Below, piece after piece: positions 28,777 to 37,286 of a DNA stretch of 64,000 nt. The notes under the pieces are model-generated. The model had not been told where the DNA came from. It made no database searches and was given only the letters and a program-made list of their open reading frames with translations. This DNA comes from Proteocatella sphenisci DSM 23131 (GTDB lineage Bacteria; Bacillota; Clostridia; Peptostreptococcales; Filifactoraceae). Where the stretch lies: the NCBI RefSeq assembly GCF_000423525.1, contig NZ_AUID01000008.1, positions 49,853 through 113,852 on the forward strand, read 5' to 3'. Each line of letters begins with the position of its first letter. Position 1 is the stretch's first letter. Made by a program: the position numbers and the translations under genes.

Positions 28777-28804
28777 TTGACAATGATAATACAAATTATA
28801 TAAT
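28777..28804 (+). promoter_or_regulatory. Promoter of the xis-int operon
   Basis: Consensus TTGACA (28777-28782), 16-nt spacer, TATAAT (28799-28804), in the divergent 150-bp region between the XRE and excisionase-like genes. Confidence 0.75.
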
Positions 28805-28852
28805 ATAAACAAAACAGAACCTTTTGAGTTCTGAAACGAGAGGAGAAAAATT

Positions 28853-29047
28853 ATGGAAAAGAAATTATTTGTAAAAGCAGAAGAAGTAGCAAATGATTTA
28901 GAGGTTTCGGTTGCAACCGGATACAAAATTATTAGAAAGCTCAATGATGAACTACAGGAAAAAGGCTTTATAGTTGTCAGTGGCCGCGTTTCACGCAAAT
29001 ATTTCGAAGAAAGATGCTACGGTCTGAGTGAAAAAACCGCTAATTAA
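28853..29047 (+). CDS. Excisionase-like small helix-turn-helix protein
   Basis: 64 residues with GAGGAGAAA upstream. 'FVKAEEVANDLEVSVATGYK' followed by 'IIRKLNDELQEKGF' is a winged/MerR-like HTH of the kind seen in excisionases. It lies 21 bases before the integrase gene, the usual place for a recombination directionality factor. No direct evidence of activity. Confidence 0.75.
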   Translation: MEKKLFVKAEEVANDLEVSVATGYKIIRKLNDELQEKGFIVVSGRVSRKYFEERCYGLSEKTAN

Positions 29048-29068
29048 TTTGCTGAAAGGAGATAACAA

Positions 29069-30169
29069 TTGCCTGCATACAGAGATACCGAACGTGGAAC
29101 ATGGATGTTGAGATTTTATTATGAGGATTGGCAAGGTCAAAGGAAATCCAAATGCAAAAGAGGATTTAAGACAAAATCTGAAGCTCTGACTTGGGAACGT
29201 GAATTTCTTCAAAGAACAAATTTTGATTTAGAAATGACTTTTGAAAATCTTGTCAAAGTTTACCTTGAAGATATTAAGCCTAGAATTAAATATAATACTT
29301 ATCTTACAAAAAAACATATTATCGATAAAAAAATATTACCATATTTTGCAAATAAGAAAGTGAATCAGATAAAACCGTCTGATATTATAAAGTGGCAAAA
29401 CGAGCTTACGGTCTTTAAGCAAGATAATGGAAAACCATATTCAAAAACCTATCTCAGGACAGTTCAAAATCAATTTAATTCAGTTATGAACTACTGTGTA
29501 AAGATCCACAATTTGAGCAAAAACCCAGCTCATTCAGTTGCAAAAATGGGGAAAGCTAAAGGCAAAGAGATGCAATTTTGGACGCATGATGAGTACAGAG
29601 AATTTGTAAAACACATATCAGACAAACCAATGTCATATATTGCGTATGAGATACTGTTTTATACAGGATTGAGAATAGGAGAGTTACTTTCACTAACAGG
29701 AGAAGATATTGATTTAGAAAAAAGGACAATGAGAATTAACAAATCTTATCAGAGGTTGGAAGGAAAGGATTATATAACTGATCCCAAAACAGAAAAGAGT
29801 AACAGAATTATCGACTTGCCTGAATTTTTATGTGATGAGTTAAAAACTTATATGGATTCACTTTATGGATATATGTCAACAGACAGGATATTTAACATAA
29901 CAAAAAGTTATTTGCATAAAGAGATGGATAGAGGATCAAAACTTTCAGGAGTAAAAAGAATAAGGCTTCATGATCTGAGACATAGCAGCGTAGCTTATTT
30001 AATTTACTTGGGGTTTGATGTTCTTCAGGTGGCTCAACGAACAGGACACGAAGCTATTACCATAACTTATGACTATGCACATTTGTATCCAAGTAAACAA
30101 AAAGTAATGGCGGAAAAACTTGATTTTGAGCGTAGAAAGGAAAATGAAAATGAAGACAGCGAAGATTGA
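29069..30169 (+). CDS. int: Tyrosine site-specific integrase
   Basis: 366 residues, TTG start after GGAGATAA. N-terminal arm-binding domain ('GTWMLRFYYEDWQGQRKSK'), SAM-like core-binding domain (about 55-150), and catalytic domain with Arg in 'TGLRIGELLSL', Lys region 'TEKSNR', 'HDLRHSSVAYL', 'TGHEAIT' and nucleophile Tyr in 'TYDYAHLYP'. All catalytic residues are present. It presumably integrates the element at the 3' end of guaA. Confidence 0.95.
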   Translation: MPAYRDTERGTWMLRFYYEDWQGQRKSKCKRGFKTKSEALTWEREFLQRTNFDLEMTFENLVKVYLEDIKPRIKYNTYLTKKHIIDKKILPYFANKKVNQIKPSDIIKWQNELTVFKQDNGKPYSKTYLRTVQNQFNSVMNYCVKIHNLSKNPAHSVAKMGKAKGKEMQFWTHDEYREFVKHISDKPMSYIAYEILFYTGLRIGELLSLTGEDIDLEKRTMRINKSYQRLEGKDYITDPKTEKSNRIIDLPEFLCDELKTYMDSLYGYMSTDRIFNITKSYLHKEMDRGSKLSGVKRIRLHDLRHSSVAYLIYLGFDVLQVAQRTGHEAITITYDYAHLYPSKQKVMAEKLDFERRKENENEDSED

Positions 30170-30464
30170 AAATAGAAAGAGGGATATTGTAGTAGGATTT
30201 AGAATTTCTAAGGAAGAACGAGACATCCTGGATAACAAAGTAAGGATTTGTGGATATACAAAGCAGGAATATCTCATAAAAAGCGCTTTAATGCAAAGAC
30301 TTCTTGTAGTAGGAGACAGGAAGGTTTTAAATGAATTTAGAGAACAATTAAATTCTATAGAAAAAGAGTTAAAGAGAATAGCCTCAATAAACGATTTTGA
30401 TGAAGTTAAATTTGAAAGCTTAAAAACAATATTGGAGATAATGAGAGAGATTAATAAACAATAA
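30150..30464 (+). CDS. MobC-like ribbon-helix-helix mobilization protein
   Basis: About 104 residues from the ATG at 30150 (9 bases after AGAAAGG; 30144 is possible too). 'RDIVVGFRISKEERDILDNK' resembles the RHH segment of MobC/relaxosome accessory proteins, followed by a helical tail. Starts inside the end of int. A second, clearer MobC is encoded at 31828-32166, so this one may instead be a regulator. Confidence 0.6.
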   Translation: MKTAKIENRKRDIVVGFRISKEERDILDNKVRICGYTKQEYLIKSALMQRLLVVGDRKVLNEFREQLNSIEKELKRIASINDFDEVKFESLKTILEIMREINKQ

Positions 30465-30530
30465 TGAGGTGAATATTATAAAAAATTTTTACAAAAAAAT
30501 ATCATTTATTAATAAATTACAGTTTTATAT

Positions 30531-30563
30531 GAAAAAAGCCTTTAATAAGATAAAGACTTTTTC
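30531..30563 (+). terminator. Terminator after the int operon
   Basis: GAAAAA/TTTTTC and CTTTA/TAAAG stem between the MobC-like and RepA-like genes. Confidence 0.5.
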
Positions 30564-30651
30564 ATACTAAAAATGACAGATGTCATTGATTAGTATCCGC
30601 AAATACAGTATATCAAAGACATCTGTATATAACAATACGGAAGAGGTCAAA

Positions 30652-31605
30652 ATGACAAAAGAGTTAAAGCTTATAAATATGGAAGATGTAGAGGTAAAGG
30701 CGGTAGAATGGTTATGGTATCCATATATTCCATATGGAAAAATAACAATTCTTCAAAGTGACCCGGGTACTGGAAAAACAACCCTGATGTTGCAATTGGC
30801 AGCGTGGCTTTCAAAAGGTGAAGCACTACCTCTGCTAAATGAAGAATCAACGCCTATAAATATAATATATCAAACAGCAGAAGATGGACTTGAAGATACA
30901 ATAAAACCGAGGCTTTTGAAATCTGGGGCAGACTGTAGTCGGATACTAGTAATAGATGAAAGCGAAGCTGAATTAACTATGAATGATGAAAGGCTCGAAG
31001 AAGCCATAGACAGAACGGGGGCAAGATTAGTTATATTAGACCCGATACAGGCATATGTGGGATCAAATGTAGATTTGAATAGAGCAAATGAAATAAGGCC
31101 AGTATTGAAACAATTGGGGAATGTAGCAGAAAGACATAATTGTGCAATCGTATTGATAGGACACATGAACAAATCCAGTAATTCAAAGTCAACCTACAGA
31201 GGATTAGGTTCAATTGATTTTCAAGCTACAGCCAGGAGTGTTTTAATTGTAGGAAGACTTAGAGACAAGCCATCTATTAGAATTATCGGTCATGATAAAA
31301 GCAGTCTTGCACAGGAAGGAAAGCCTATGGCATTTGAAATTGATGAAGAAGGCTTTAAATGGATTGGTGAATATGATATCTCAATGGAGGATATTTTATC
31401 TGGAACAGGAACAGAAAGCAAAATGAAATTAGCAGAGGATCTTTTAAAAGATATGTTGAAAGATGGAGAAAAATCTCAAATAGAAATACTGGAAAAATCA
31501 AATTTAATTGGGGTTTCAAAAAGGGTTTTAGACGAAGCAAAAAAATCATTAGAAGTAGTTTCAGTAAAGAAAGGTAAGTCCTGGTATTGGAAATTGAATA
31601 TGTAA
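30652..31605 (+). CDS. RepA-like AAA ATPase (AAA_25)
   Basis: 317 residues from the ATG at 30652 (GAAGAGG upstream). RecA-type ATPase: Walker A 'SDPGTGKTTLMLQLAAW', Walker B 'LVILDPIQAYVG', 'VLIGHMNKSSNSKSTYRGLG', like the hexameric helicase RepA of RSF1010 and phage/IME equivalents; the C-terminal 70 residues look like a winged helix. Such proteins support replication of excised mobile elements, which would make this element able to replicate briefly after excision. Confidence 0.82.
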   Translation: MTKELKLINMEDVEVKAVEWLWYPYIPYGKITILQSDPGTGKTTLMLQLAAWLSKGEALPLLNEESTPINIIYQTAEDGLEDTIKPRLLKSGADCSRILVIDESEAELTMNDERLEEAIDRTGARLVILDPIQAYVGSNVDLNRANEIRPVLKQLGNVAERHNCAIVLIGHMNKSSNSKSTYRGLGSIDFQATARSVLIVGRLRDKPSIRIIGHDKSSLAQEGKPMAFEIDEEGFKWIGEYDISMEDILSGTGTESKMKLAEDLLKDMLKDGEKSQIEILEKSNLIGVSKRVLDEAKKSLEVVSVKKGKSWYWKLNM

Positions 31606-31615
31606 AATCCAACAT

Positions 31616-31800
31616 TGCAACATTGCAGGGTATCTAGGTACTTGCAATCTTGCAACCTTGAATTTGATTTTTAAAAATGTGTATGTATGGGCTAAGGTTG
31701 TATATGCAAGCTCCCCTTAAAGAGTACACACAAACTAAAGTTTGAGTGTATCTTTAAAGCTTGTGGGGGGATAAATCCCCCTCAACCCCTACAAAAAAAT
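31616..31800 (+). other. Candidate origin of transfer (oriT)
   Basis: Non-coding, directly upstream of mobC-relaxase. Contains an imperfect inverted repeat (31641-31659 with 31694-31710), a near-perfect 12-bp inverted repeat with a 2-nt loop (31725-31736 / 31739-31750), and GGGGGAT-AA-ATCCCCC (31766-31781) followed by CTCAACCCCTAC. Clustered inverted repeats next to a relaxase operon are typical of oriT. The nick site is not identified. Confidence 0.5.
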
Positions 31801-31827
31801 AAAAGAGATAAACAAAAGGAGCTTAAG

Positions 31828-32166
31828 ATGGTAGAAAATCGAAAGCGGCAAAATCAAATAAAGATCTATTTAAATGATAAAGAAACAGAACTTTTAGAAG
31901 AAAAATCTAAGATATTTGGAAAAAATAAAAGTGAATTTTTGAGACAGGGCATAATAAGGTCAGATCCGGAAGAACTTAGAAAATTTAATGATAATTTTGA
32001 AAAACTCATTATACAGTACAAAGCTGTAGGCAATAATATAAACCAACTGGCAAGAGCTGTAAATCAGGGGAGATTAAGAGTGGAATCTCAGGAATTTGAA
32101 AAACTCAGAATAGAGGTGAATAATATATGGGTGTTATTAAAGTCACTAAAGGAGGGAAGAGCTTAA
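31828..32166 (+). CDS. mobC: Mobilization protein MobC
   Basis: 112 residues, AAAAGGAG upstream. 'RQNQIKIYLNDKETELLEEK' RHH segment and the MobC signature 'AVGNNINQLARAVNQGR'. Relaxosome accessory factor that melts or bends oriT. Overlaps the relaxase gene by 40 bases. Confidence 0.88.
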   Translation: MVENRKRQNQIKIYLNDKETELLEEKSKIFGKNKSEFLRQGIIRSDPEELRKFNDNFEKLIIQYKAVGNNINQLARAVNQGRLRVESQEFEKLRIEVNNIWVLLKSLKEGRA

Positions 32167-33149
32167 TACGAGCATTGGAATATGTAGAAAAGAAGTCATG
32201 TTTATCAAGTGGCAAGGATTGCTCGGATGACAGAAAATTTGCATTCAAAGAAATGATGAATACAAAGGATTTATTCGATAAAAAAGATGGAAGACAATAC
32301 AAGCACTATATACAGAGTTTTGCACATGACGAGATTGATCCAAAACAAGCACATGAAATAGGACTGATATGGGCAAATAAAGTATTTGAGGGATTTGAGG
32401 TGTATGTAGCGACTCATGATGACAGACATCACATACACAATCATTTTATTGTAAATAGCGTTAATTTTTCAAATGGAAGCAAGCTGCATCTATCAAATAA
32501 AGATTTAGATAATATGAAAGCAATAAATGATGGAATTTGTATAGATAATGATCTTTCTGTGCCTGAAAAGAATACGAAAAATAAAGAAGTCAGGAGCTTT
32601 AACCAAGGGAAATACATGCTATTTAAAAGAATTGAAAGCGGAGAGAAAATAAAAAGTTATGTATTAGATACAGCGTTAGCTGTTCAGAGAGCGTTAGCAG
32701 AATCAAAAGGAAAAACTGATTTTATAGATAATTTAAAACATCAAGGATACAAGGTAATATGGCAGGAAAATCGGAAGAATGTAACTTTTATAGATGAAGA
32801 TGATAATAAAGTGAGACTTTCAAATCTGGAAAAGACATTTAGAGAACCTAAATTTAGGAAGGAGAACATAGAAAATGAATTTAGAAAGTTTGAGCTTGAA
32901 GGACGAAAATCACAGTCAAGCGAGAAAAGAGGAACTCGAATCAACACAGGATACGCAGAAAATGAAGGATATAGGGAATGTTCCAGAAATTATGGGAATA
33001 AGTTACCAGAACAGTCTGGTGTTACAGTCACTGGAGGAATACAACAAAAAATACGAGATATTCAAAACGGAGTTTTCAAAACAACTGGAGATGAACAAGG
33101 AATCAGTAGAAGACGTAAAAAAATCGGTAGAGAAGATATTGAAAGGTAA
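32127..33149 (+). CDS. mobA: MOBP-type relaxase
   Basis: 340 residues. N-terminal relaxase domain with a catalytic Tyr candidate in 'RALEYVEKKS', 'HYIQSFAHDEIDPKQAHEIG' and the metal-binding three-His motif 'DDRHHIHNHFIVNSVNF'. Nicks oriT and pilots the strand in conjugation. The C-terminal third is charged and low in hydrophobics. Its last 275 bases are shared with another gene read in a different frame. Confidence 0.9.
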   Translation: MGVIKVTKGGKSLIRALEYVEKKSCLSSGKDCSDDRKFAFKEMMNTKDLFDKKDGRQYKHYIQSFAHDEIDPKQAHEIGLIWANKVFEGFEVYVATHDDRHHIHNHFIVNSVNFSNGSKLHLSNKDLDNMKAINDGICIDNDLSVPEKNTKNKEVRSFNQGKYMLFKRIESGEKIKSYVLDTALAVQRALAESKGKTDFIDNLKHQGYKVIWQENRKNVTFIDEDDNKVRLSNLEKTFREPKFRKENIENEFRKFELEGRKSQSSEKRGTRINTGYAENEGYRECSRNYGNKLPEQSGVTVTGGIQQKIRDIQNGVFKTTGDEQGISRRRKKIGREDIER

Positions 33150-33411
33150 TGATGTACTAAATATAAATCTAAAGAAATCGTTGGATGAGTTTCAAAATGA
33201 TATTGAAAATATGTATTTTTATAAAAATAGCGAGTTACAAGCTGTTACCGCAAGATATATTTCTGATCTGAAATCAGAAAAAGAAGTAATGAGCCTTAGA
33301 CAAAAAAGCTATATGAAAAGAGGCAAAATAGTAGATTATCTTGTATATTTAAATTTGACAATAACTCCACTGCTTTGTGTATACTGTGCATATATTTATT
33401 TTAGTCAATAA
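32875..33411 (+). CDS. MobB-like membrane-anchored accessory protein overlapping the relaxase gene
   Basis: 178 residues, start at 32875 with AAGGAGAAC upstream. The first 91 codons overlap the relaxase 3' end in another frame. The protein is a charged coiled coil (about 55-125) ending in one membrane helix ('VYLNLTITPLLCVYCAYIYF'). Coiled-coil membrane proteins in this position (MobB-like) are thought to hold the relaxosome at the coupling protein. Function inferred from position. Confidence 0.72.
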   Translation: MNLESLSLKDENHSQARKEELESTQDTQKMKDIGNVPEIMGISYQNSLVLQSLEEYNKKYEIFKTEFSKQLEMNKESVEDVKKSVEKILKGNDVLNINLKKSLDEFQNDIENMYFYKNSELQAVTARYISDLKSEKEVMSLRQKSYMKRGKIVDYLVYLNLTITPLLCVYCAYIYFSQ

Positions 33412-33446
33412 TATATTTTGCTAAAAGAATAAAAGAGGAGAAATTT

Positions 33447-33998
33447 ATGGAGAAAGTGTCAATTGAAGCCTACTTAGATCTAAAAAAGAAAATCGAAGAA
33501 ATAAAAGAAAAAAAACAAAATCTGGAATCGGAAATACGAGAATTTCAGAATGAAAGAATATTTTTGGAATCGGCTAATTGCAAAATTAGACAACACAATG
33601 ACTCTATAAATAAAAATTTGGAAGTAAATAAAAAGCTGAGATTCTATCAATGTGCAGAAAAAAAGAAGTACAAAATATCATTGATGGAGGAGTTTGAAAG
33701 AATAGATATAATTGAAAATCAATTAATAAGTAAGTATGGTATTAAAACTTCACAGGAAATAAACTTATATTTAAATAATATAGATAATGAATTAGAGCGA
33801 TTCAAAAGATACGTCGCAGCTCTAAATGTAGAATTATTAAAATCTGAGAATGCATTAAAATATATTGAAGGCAATTTGAACTTAGAATATGTAGAGTCAG
33901 CGCTAGATCATGAATTAGCGGACTGCAAAGGAATAAAAATGAATCTTGAAATATTGCGTTTAAGAAAAAGATTAATGGATAAGCAAAAAAGAAGATAA
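33447..33998 (+). CDS. Unknown coiled-coil protein of the mobilization module
   Basis: 183 residues, AGAGGAGAAA upstream. Highly charged, predicted helical along nearly the whole length; no recognisable domain, signal peptide or membrane segment. It is the last gene before a terminator and likely belongs to the mob operon. Not recognised. Confidence 0.7.
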   Translation: MEKVSIEAYLDLKKKIEEIKEKKQNLESEIREFQNERIFLESANCKIRQHNDSINKNLEVNKKLRFYQCAEKKKYKISLMEEFERIDIIENQLISKYGIKTSQEINLYLNNIDNELERFKRYVAALNVELLKSENALKYIEGNLNLEYVESALDHELADCKGIKMNLEILRLRKRLMDKQKRR

Positions 33999-34005
33999 CG
34001 ATATG

Positions 34006-34044
34006 AAAGCCTGTAACCAAGAGAATTCTTATTACAGGCTTTTT
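34006..34044 (+). terminator. Terminator of the mob operon
   Basis: AAAGCCTGTAA (34006-34016) / TTACAGGCTTT (34032-34042) then T-run. Confidence 0.85.
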
Positions 34045-34158
34045 ATAATGTTTTATTCAAATGAAGATTTGTCAGTAAACCTTTAAATTTACAGACCGGA
34101 ATGATATAATAAAAATAATACATAAAATATATATATCAGGTTCGAAAGGATGAGGCTA

Positions 34159-34326
34159 ATGGGGAAGCGGAACTTATCTGAGGAGGATATCAAAGACAGA
34201 TACATAACACATGCTATTATAGATTCGGGATTAGATATAAAGAAACAAGTGCACCTGGATATGCATTTATTGATGGAAGAATTCTATATGATGGAAAAAC
34301 CAAAGAAATATGTAGTTAAAAATTAG
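34159..34326 (+). pseudogene. N-terminal stub of a type I restriction HsdR subunit
   Basis: ATG...TAG frame of 55 codons begins 'MGKRNLSEEDIKDRYITHAI', the characteristic start of HsdR ('..LTEEDIKxRYITPAI..'). After 'IKKQVHL' the frame is wrong; in the adjacent frame the DNA reads 'YAFIDGRILYDGKTKEICS', which is the expected HsdR continuation. One missing base near 34250 accounts for it. The rest of HsdR and HsdM/HsdS are absent, so this is a scar of a lost restriction system. Confidence 0.75.
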
Positions 34327-34479
34327 GGCTTGTTTTCTGCTGCTGATCAGAAATTAAGAAGTTGAGTTAGGGGAGTAGCGGGATGTAATAGTTTTTTTAT
34401 GATAGAATCGAAATGTGGTAATAGTATGTAATAAATAGCAGTGGCTTATGGAGAGAAAAAAGAAGGAGTGAGGCTATAA

Positions 34480-35232
34480 ATGAATATAGAAAAAAATAAT
34501 CATATTAAAATGCTAATTTTTCAATGTAAAACATTTAAGAATTCTGTTGAAAGAACATTGAATGATACTTCGACAATGGAATCTGGAAGATTTTCATCAT
34601 TTAAAATGTACGCAGTTCAATATAATCTGTTAGCTAAAAATGCTACCGATGTATTGGAGATTGATTCAAGTACATTTGTAAAATTTGATATTGAGCAAAT
34701 GCCAGGTTGGGGAGATAGTGTATGGCCGATTCAACGTCAAATTGTGGAATCTGTATTATTAAATATAGGTTTTATTTTGTCATATTTAGAAGTTGAAACA
34801 GATTTTGCAGATGATTCATTTGCAAATCTTGATAATTTTTTAAAAACAAAATTGAGAGCAGTGATTTTTGATAAACCGGATAGGGAAATACAGGTACAGA
34901 ATGCAATTGAAAATTTATTTGTAGGAAGAAGTTGGATTAAAGGAATTGATTATGATAGAGAGTGTGGAAAGTTTGTATTTTCGGGAAAAGAATATATTCC
35001 TGATTTTATTGTACCGAAATTAAATTTATGTATTGAAGTAAAACTTCTTAGAGATGGAAAAAAATCGCGCATCATAGAAGAGATTAATGCTGATATAACA
35101 GCTTATAGTAAGAATTATGAAAGGCAGATGTTTGTTGTATATGACTTAGGCGTTATAAGGGATGAAGTGGAATTTAGAAGAGATATTGAAAATGCTAGAG
35201 ATGATGTAAAAGTATTGATATTAAAGCATTAA
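34480..35232 (+). CDS. Orphan PD-(D/E)XK nuclease-like protein
   Basis: 250 residues, AAGGAG upstream. The N-terminal 150 residues are helical and unrecognised; the C-terminal part carries 'EYIPDFIVPKLNLCIEVKLL', a PD-(D/E)XK core (P-D...E-V-K) followed by a helix and 'QMFVVYDLG'. This suggests a restriction-like endonuclease of the type seen in defence islands. It sits between the HsdR stub and the Gabija genes and has no methyltransferase partner. Could be a stand-alone defence effector; no family name is known to me. Confidence 0.68.
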   Translation: MNIEKNNHIKMLIFQCKTFKNSVERTLNDTSTMESGRFSSFKMYAVQYNLLAKNATDVLEIDSSTFVKFDIEQMPGWGDSVWPIQRQIVESVLLNIGFILSYLEVETDFADDSFANLDNFLKTKLRAVIFDKPDREIQVQNAIENLFVGRSWIKGIDYDRECGKFVFSGKEYIPDFIVPKLNLCIEVKLLRDGKKSRIIEEINADITAYSKNYERQMFVVYDLGVIRDEVEFRRDIENARDDVKVLILKH

Positions 35233-35319
35233 ATCAGGTATGGAAAATTAAATAGAGAAAAGGAAATATTTATTGATAACAAAAGTGTATTTTGGAACGA
35301 TAAATCAAAGGTTAAAGAA

Positions 35320-35430
35320 AATAATAAGATAGTTGCAGAATATACATTATAAGATATAAGTAAACCTATTTGGGGAAGTGAATATAAATTGTGTGAGTAT
35401 GTTCCTGAAGAGATGCGAGGTATTTTTTAA
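35320..35430 (+). pseudogene. Scrap of a DUF1016 nuclease gene (C-terminal end)
   Basis: DNA at about 35320-35430 matches the 3' part of the intact DUF1016 gene at 41940-42030: NKIVAEYTL-stop-DISKP, then 'SEYKLCEYVPEEM'. Contains an in-frame stop and a changed end. The rest of 35233-35567 holds no gene. Confidence 0.75.
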
Positions 35431-35489
35431 AGTATAATTCATAATATTCCAAGTCATAGAAAGCATTTATTGAACAAAAATTATTAGGT

Positions 35490-35505
35490 TTGACCATATA
35501 TTTAA
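35490..35505 (+). repeat. Left copy of a 16-bp repeat flanking Gabija
   Basis: TTTGACCATATATTTA; the copy at 39163-39178 differs at one base. The two enclose the gajA-gajB pair. Confidence 0.65.
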
Positions 35506-35567
35506 TTATAATGATGATATATTTAGCTTATGGAAAAGATGTTTTTATCAAACTAATTGGAGGTTGT

Positions 35568-37286
35568 ATGTATATATCAGAAATCAAAGGAATTAGTAAT
35601 TATAGAAATTTATCAAATGTAGATTTCAGTTTTGATAAAAAAATAAATTTTGTGGTTGGCGAAAACAACATAGGAAAAACTAACTTAATTGAGTTGATGT
35701 CAAAATTGATAAAGGTTGGAAAGTTTGAGGAAAATGATTTTACTGATATTAGAGAGCCAATTGAAGTTACTTTTAAAATTGGATATAGTATTGAAGAAAT
35801 AGGTTTTTTTGAAAATACTTTTGATATCGATGATACATATGCTATTACAATTACAGCTCGACAAGAAAATATTGACGATAGAATTGAGTATTGTCATACA
35901 GCATCAGGGAGCAATATAAATCTAAAGAACATCAAGATGTTGAATTTCATATATTATTCATCATTACGCTCACCTAATAAAGAACTTAGTTTTTCTAATA
36001 ATATTGGAACTGGGAAAGTATTAAAATACATAATGAAAAAGAGCTTAGAGAGTAAAGACATTGAGCAAATGGATTTGTTAAAACAAGATGATGTAAATGA
36101 AGTCATATTAGAAGTTAACAGTAAATTTGATAAGCTGAATGGTTTGTCAAGTGAAAAGATTGAAGCGTTTTTATCTAATGATAATGAAAGCATTATAAAC
36201 CGCTTATTGGAGATTGGAGATAGTAACGGTAGAAATATTTCAGAACTAGGAGATGGCTTACAATATTCTTTCAATATATTTTTAAATATTTTAGAATTAT
36301 TAGTTAATTTGAAGACGACAAAGAAGGATGAAGATTTTGAAAGCCTTTTAATTAAATGTGATGAGGGATATAGATATCTGCCAATTATACTTGGATTAGA
36401 TGAACCCGAAGTTCATCAACATCCGTTTCGTCAAAGAGCTTTAATCAAGAGTATACAAAGTATACTTGATGGACACAATGAAGCGTTTACTGAGATTATC
36501 CAGGAGCTTTTTGACATTGATGGATTCTACGGACAAGTATTTATTTCTACACATTCACCAAACATTATTTTAAATGATTACAGACAAATAACTCGTATAT
36601 ATAAAAGTGGTGCTAATATTGGAGCTACATCTGGTAATTCATTAATATTCGAACCGGATATTCATAAGCATTTAATGAGGAGTTTTGTATATTTCAAGGA
36701 AGCAATGTTTGCAAGGTCGGTAATTCTTGTAGAGGGAGATACAGAATATGGGGCAATTCCCATTTTTGCTGATAGACTTAAATACGACCTTGATGAAAAA
36801 AATGTAGGAGTTGTTAAATTAGATGGGGCTGATGGTGTTTTAAAATACTTGAAACTATTTGATGCTTATAAAATAGATGCAGTTGCTATTCTTGACAAAG
36901 ACAAAGAATCTGATTATACAGGAAACCCTAAAATTAAGTTCACCTCAGGGGAAGATTTTGAGGAGGAGTTGTTTGATAATTATACTTTTAAAAAATATAT
37001 CAGATACTTAGTTAGTGTGAGGAAATGTTCGTTTTTAGTAAGTATATTAAAAAGTAAAATTGAGGGGTTTCAAGCAAGCGATTTTATGAAAAATCCGACA
37101 AAATACAATATTACTGAGGAGACAGGTGTGAATGTAATGATGGAAATTAGGGATAGAGAGATTAATGAACTCAGAAATTTAAAGAATGCTATAAATGGAG
37201 CGTTATTAGCTAAATATGTAGATATTGTTCCTCAGTCGTTTGAGGACGTTATTAATTATGCTATATGTGGACTTTATGATAAATAG
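35568..37286 (+). CDS. gajA: Gabija endonuclease GajA (OLD-family ATPase-TOPRIM)
   Basis: About 572 residues from the ATG at 35568 (TTGGAGG upstream); an earlier in-frame start at 35490 adds 26 hydrophobic residues unlike the family. ABC-type ATPase halves: Walker A 'GENNIGKTNLIELM' near the N terminus, signature region, Walker B 'LGLDEPEVHQHP', 'FISTHSPNIIL'; TOPRIM domain with 'VILVEGDTEYGAIP' and 'AVAILDKDKES'. Length and the directly following UvrD-like helicase match the Gabija system, in which GajA is a nucleotide-sensing, sequence-specific nickase. Confidence 0.85.
   Translation: MYISEIKGISNYRNLSNVDFSFDKKINFVVGENNIGKTNLIELMSKLIKVGKFEENDFTDIREPIEVTFKIGYSIEEIGFFENTFDIDDTYAITITARQENIDDRIEYCHTASGSNINLKNIKMLNFIYYSSLRSPNKELSFSNNIGTGKVLKYIMKKSLESKDIEQMDLLKQDDVNEVILEVNSKFDKLNGLSSEKIEAFLSNDNESIINRLLEIGDSNGRNISELGDGLQYSFNIFLNILELLVNLKTTKKDEDFESLLIKCDEGYRYLPIILGLDEPEVHQHPFRQRALIKSIQSILDGHNEAFTEIIQELFDIDGFYGQVFISTHSPNIILNDYRQITRIYKSGANIGATSGNSLIFEPDIHKHLMRSFVYFKEAMFARSVILVEGDTEYGAIPIFADRLKYDLDEKNVGVVKLDGADGVLKYLKLFDAYKIDAVAILDKDKESDYTGNPKIKFTSGEDFEEELFDNYTFKKYIRYLVSVRKCSFLVSILKSKIEGFQASDFMKNPTKYNITEETGVNVMMEIRDREINELRNLKNAINGALLAKYVDIVPQSFEDVINYAICGLYDK

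Noticed and set aside
30465..30651. Upstream-extended start of the RepA-like gene at 30580
   Set aside because: The extra 24 codons overlap a non-coding segment and the ATG at 30652 has the ribosome binding site and fits the family start.
35490..35567. Hydrophobic N-terminal extension of GajA (start at 35490)
   Set aside because: It coincides with the 16-bp flanking repeat and lacks a ribosome binding site; the start at 35568 has TTGGAGG and fits the family.
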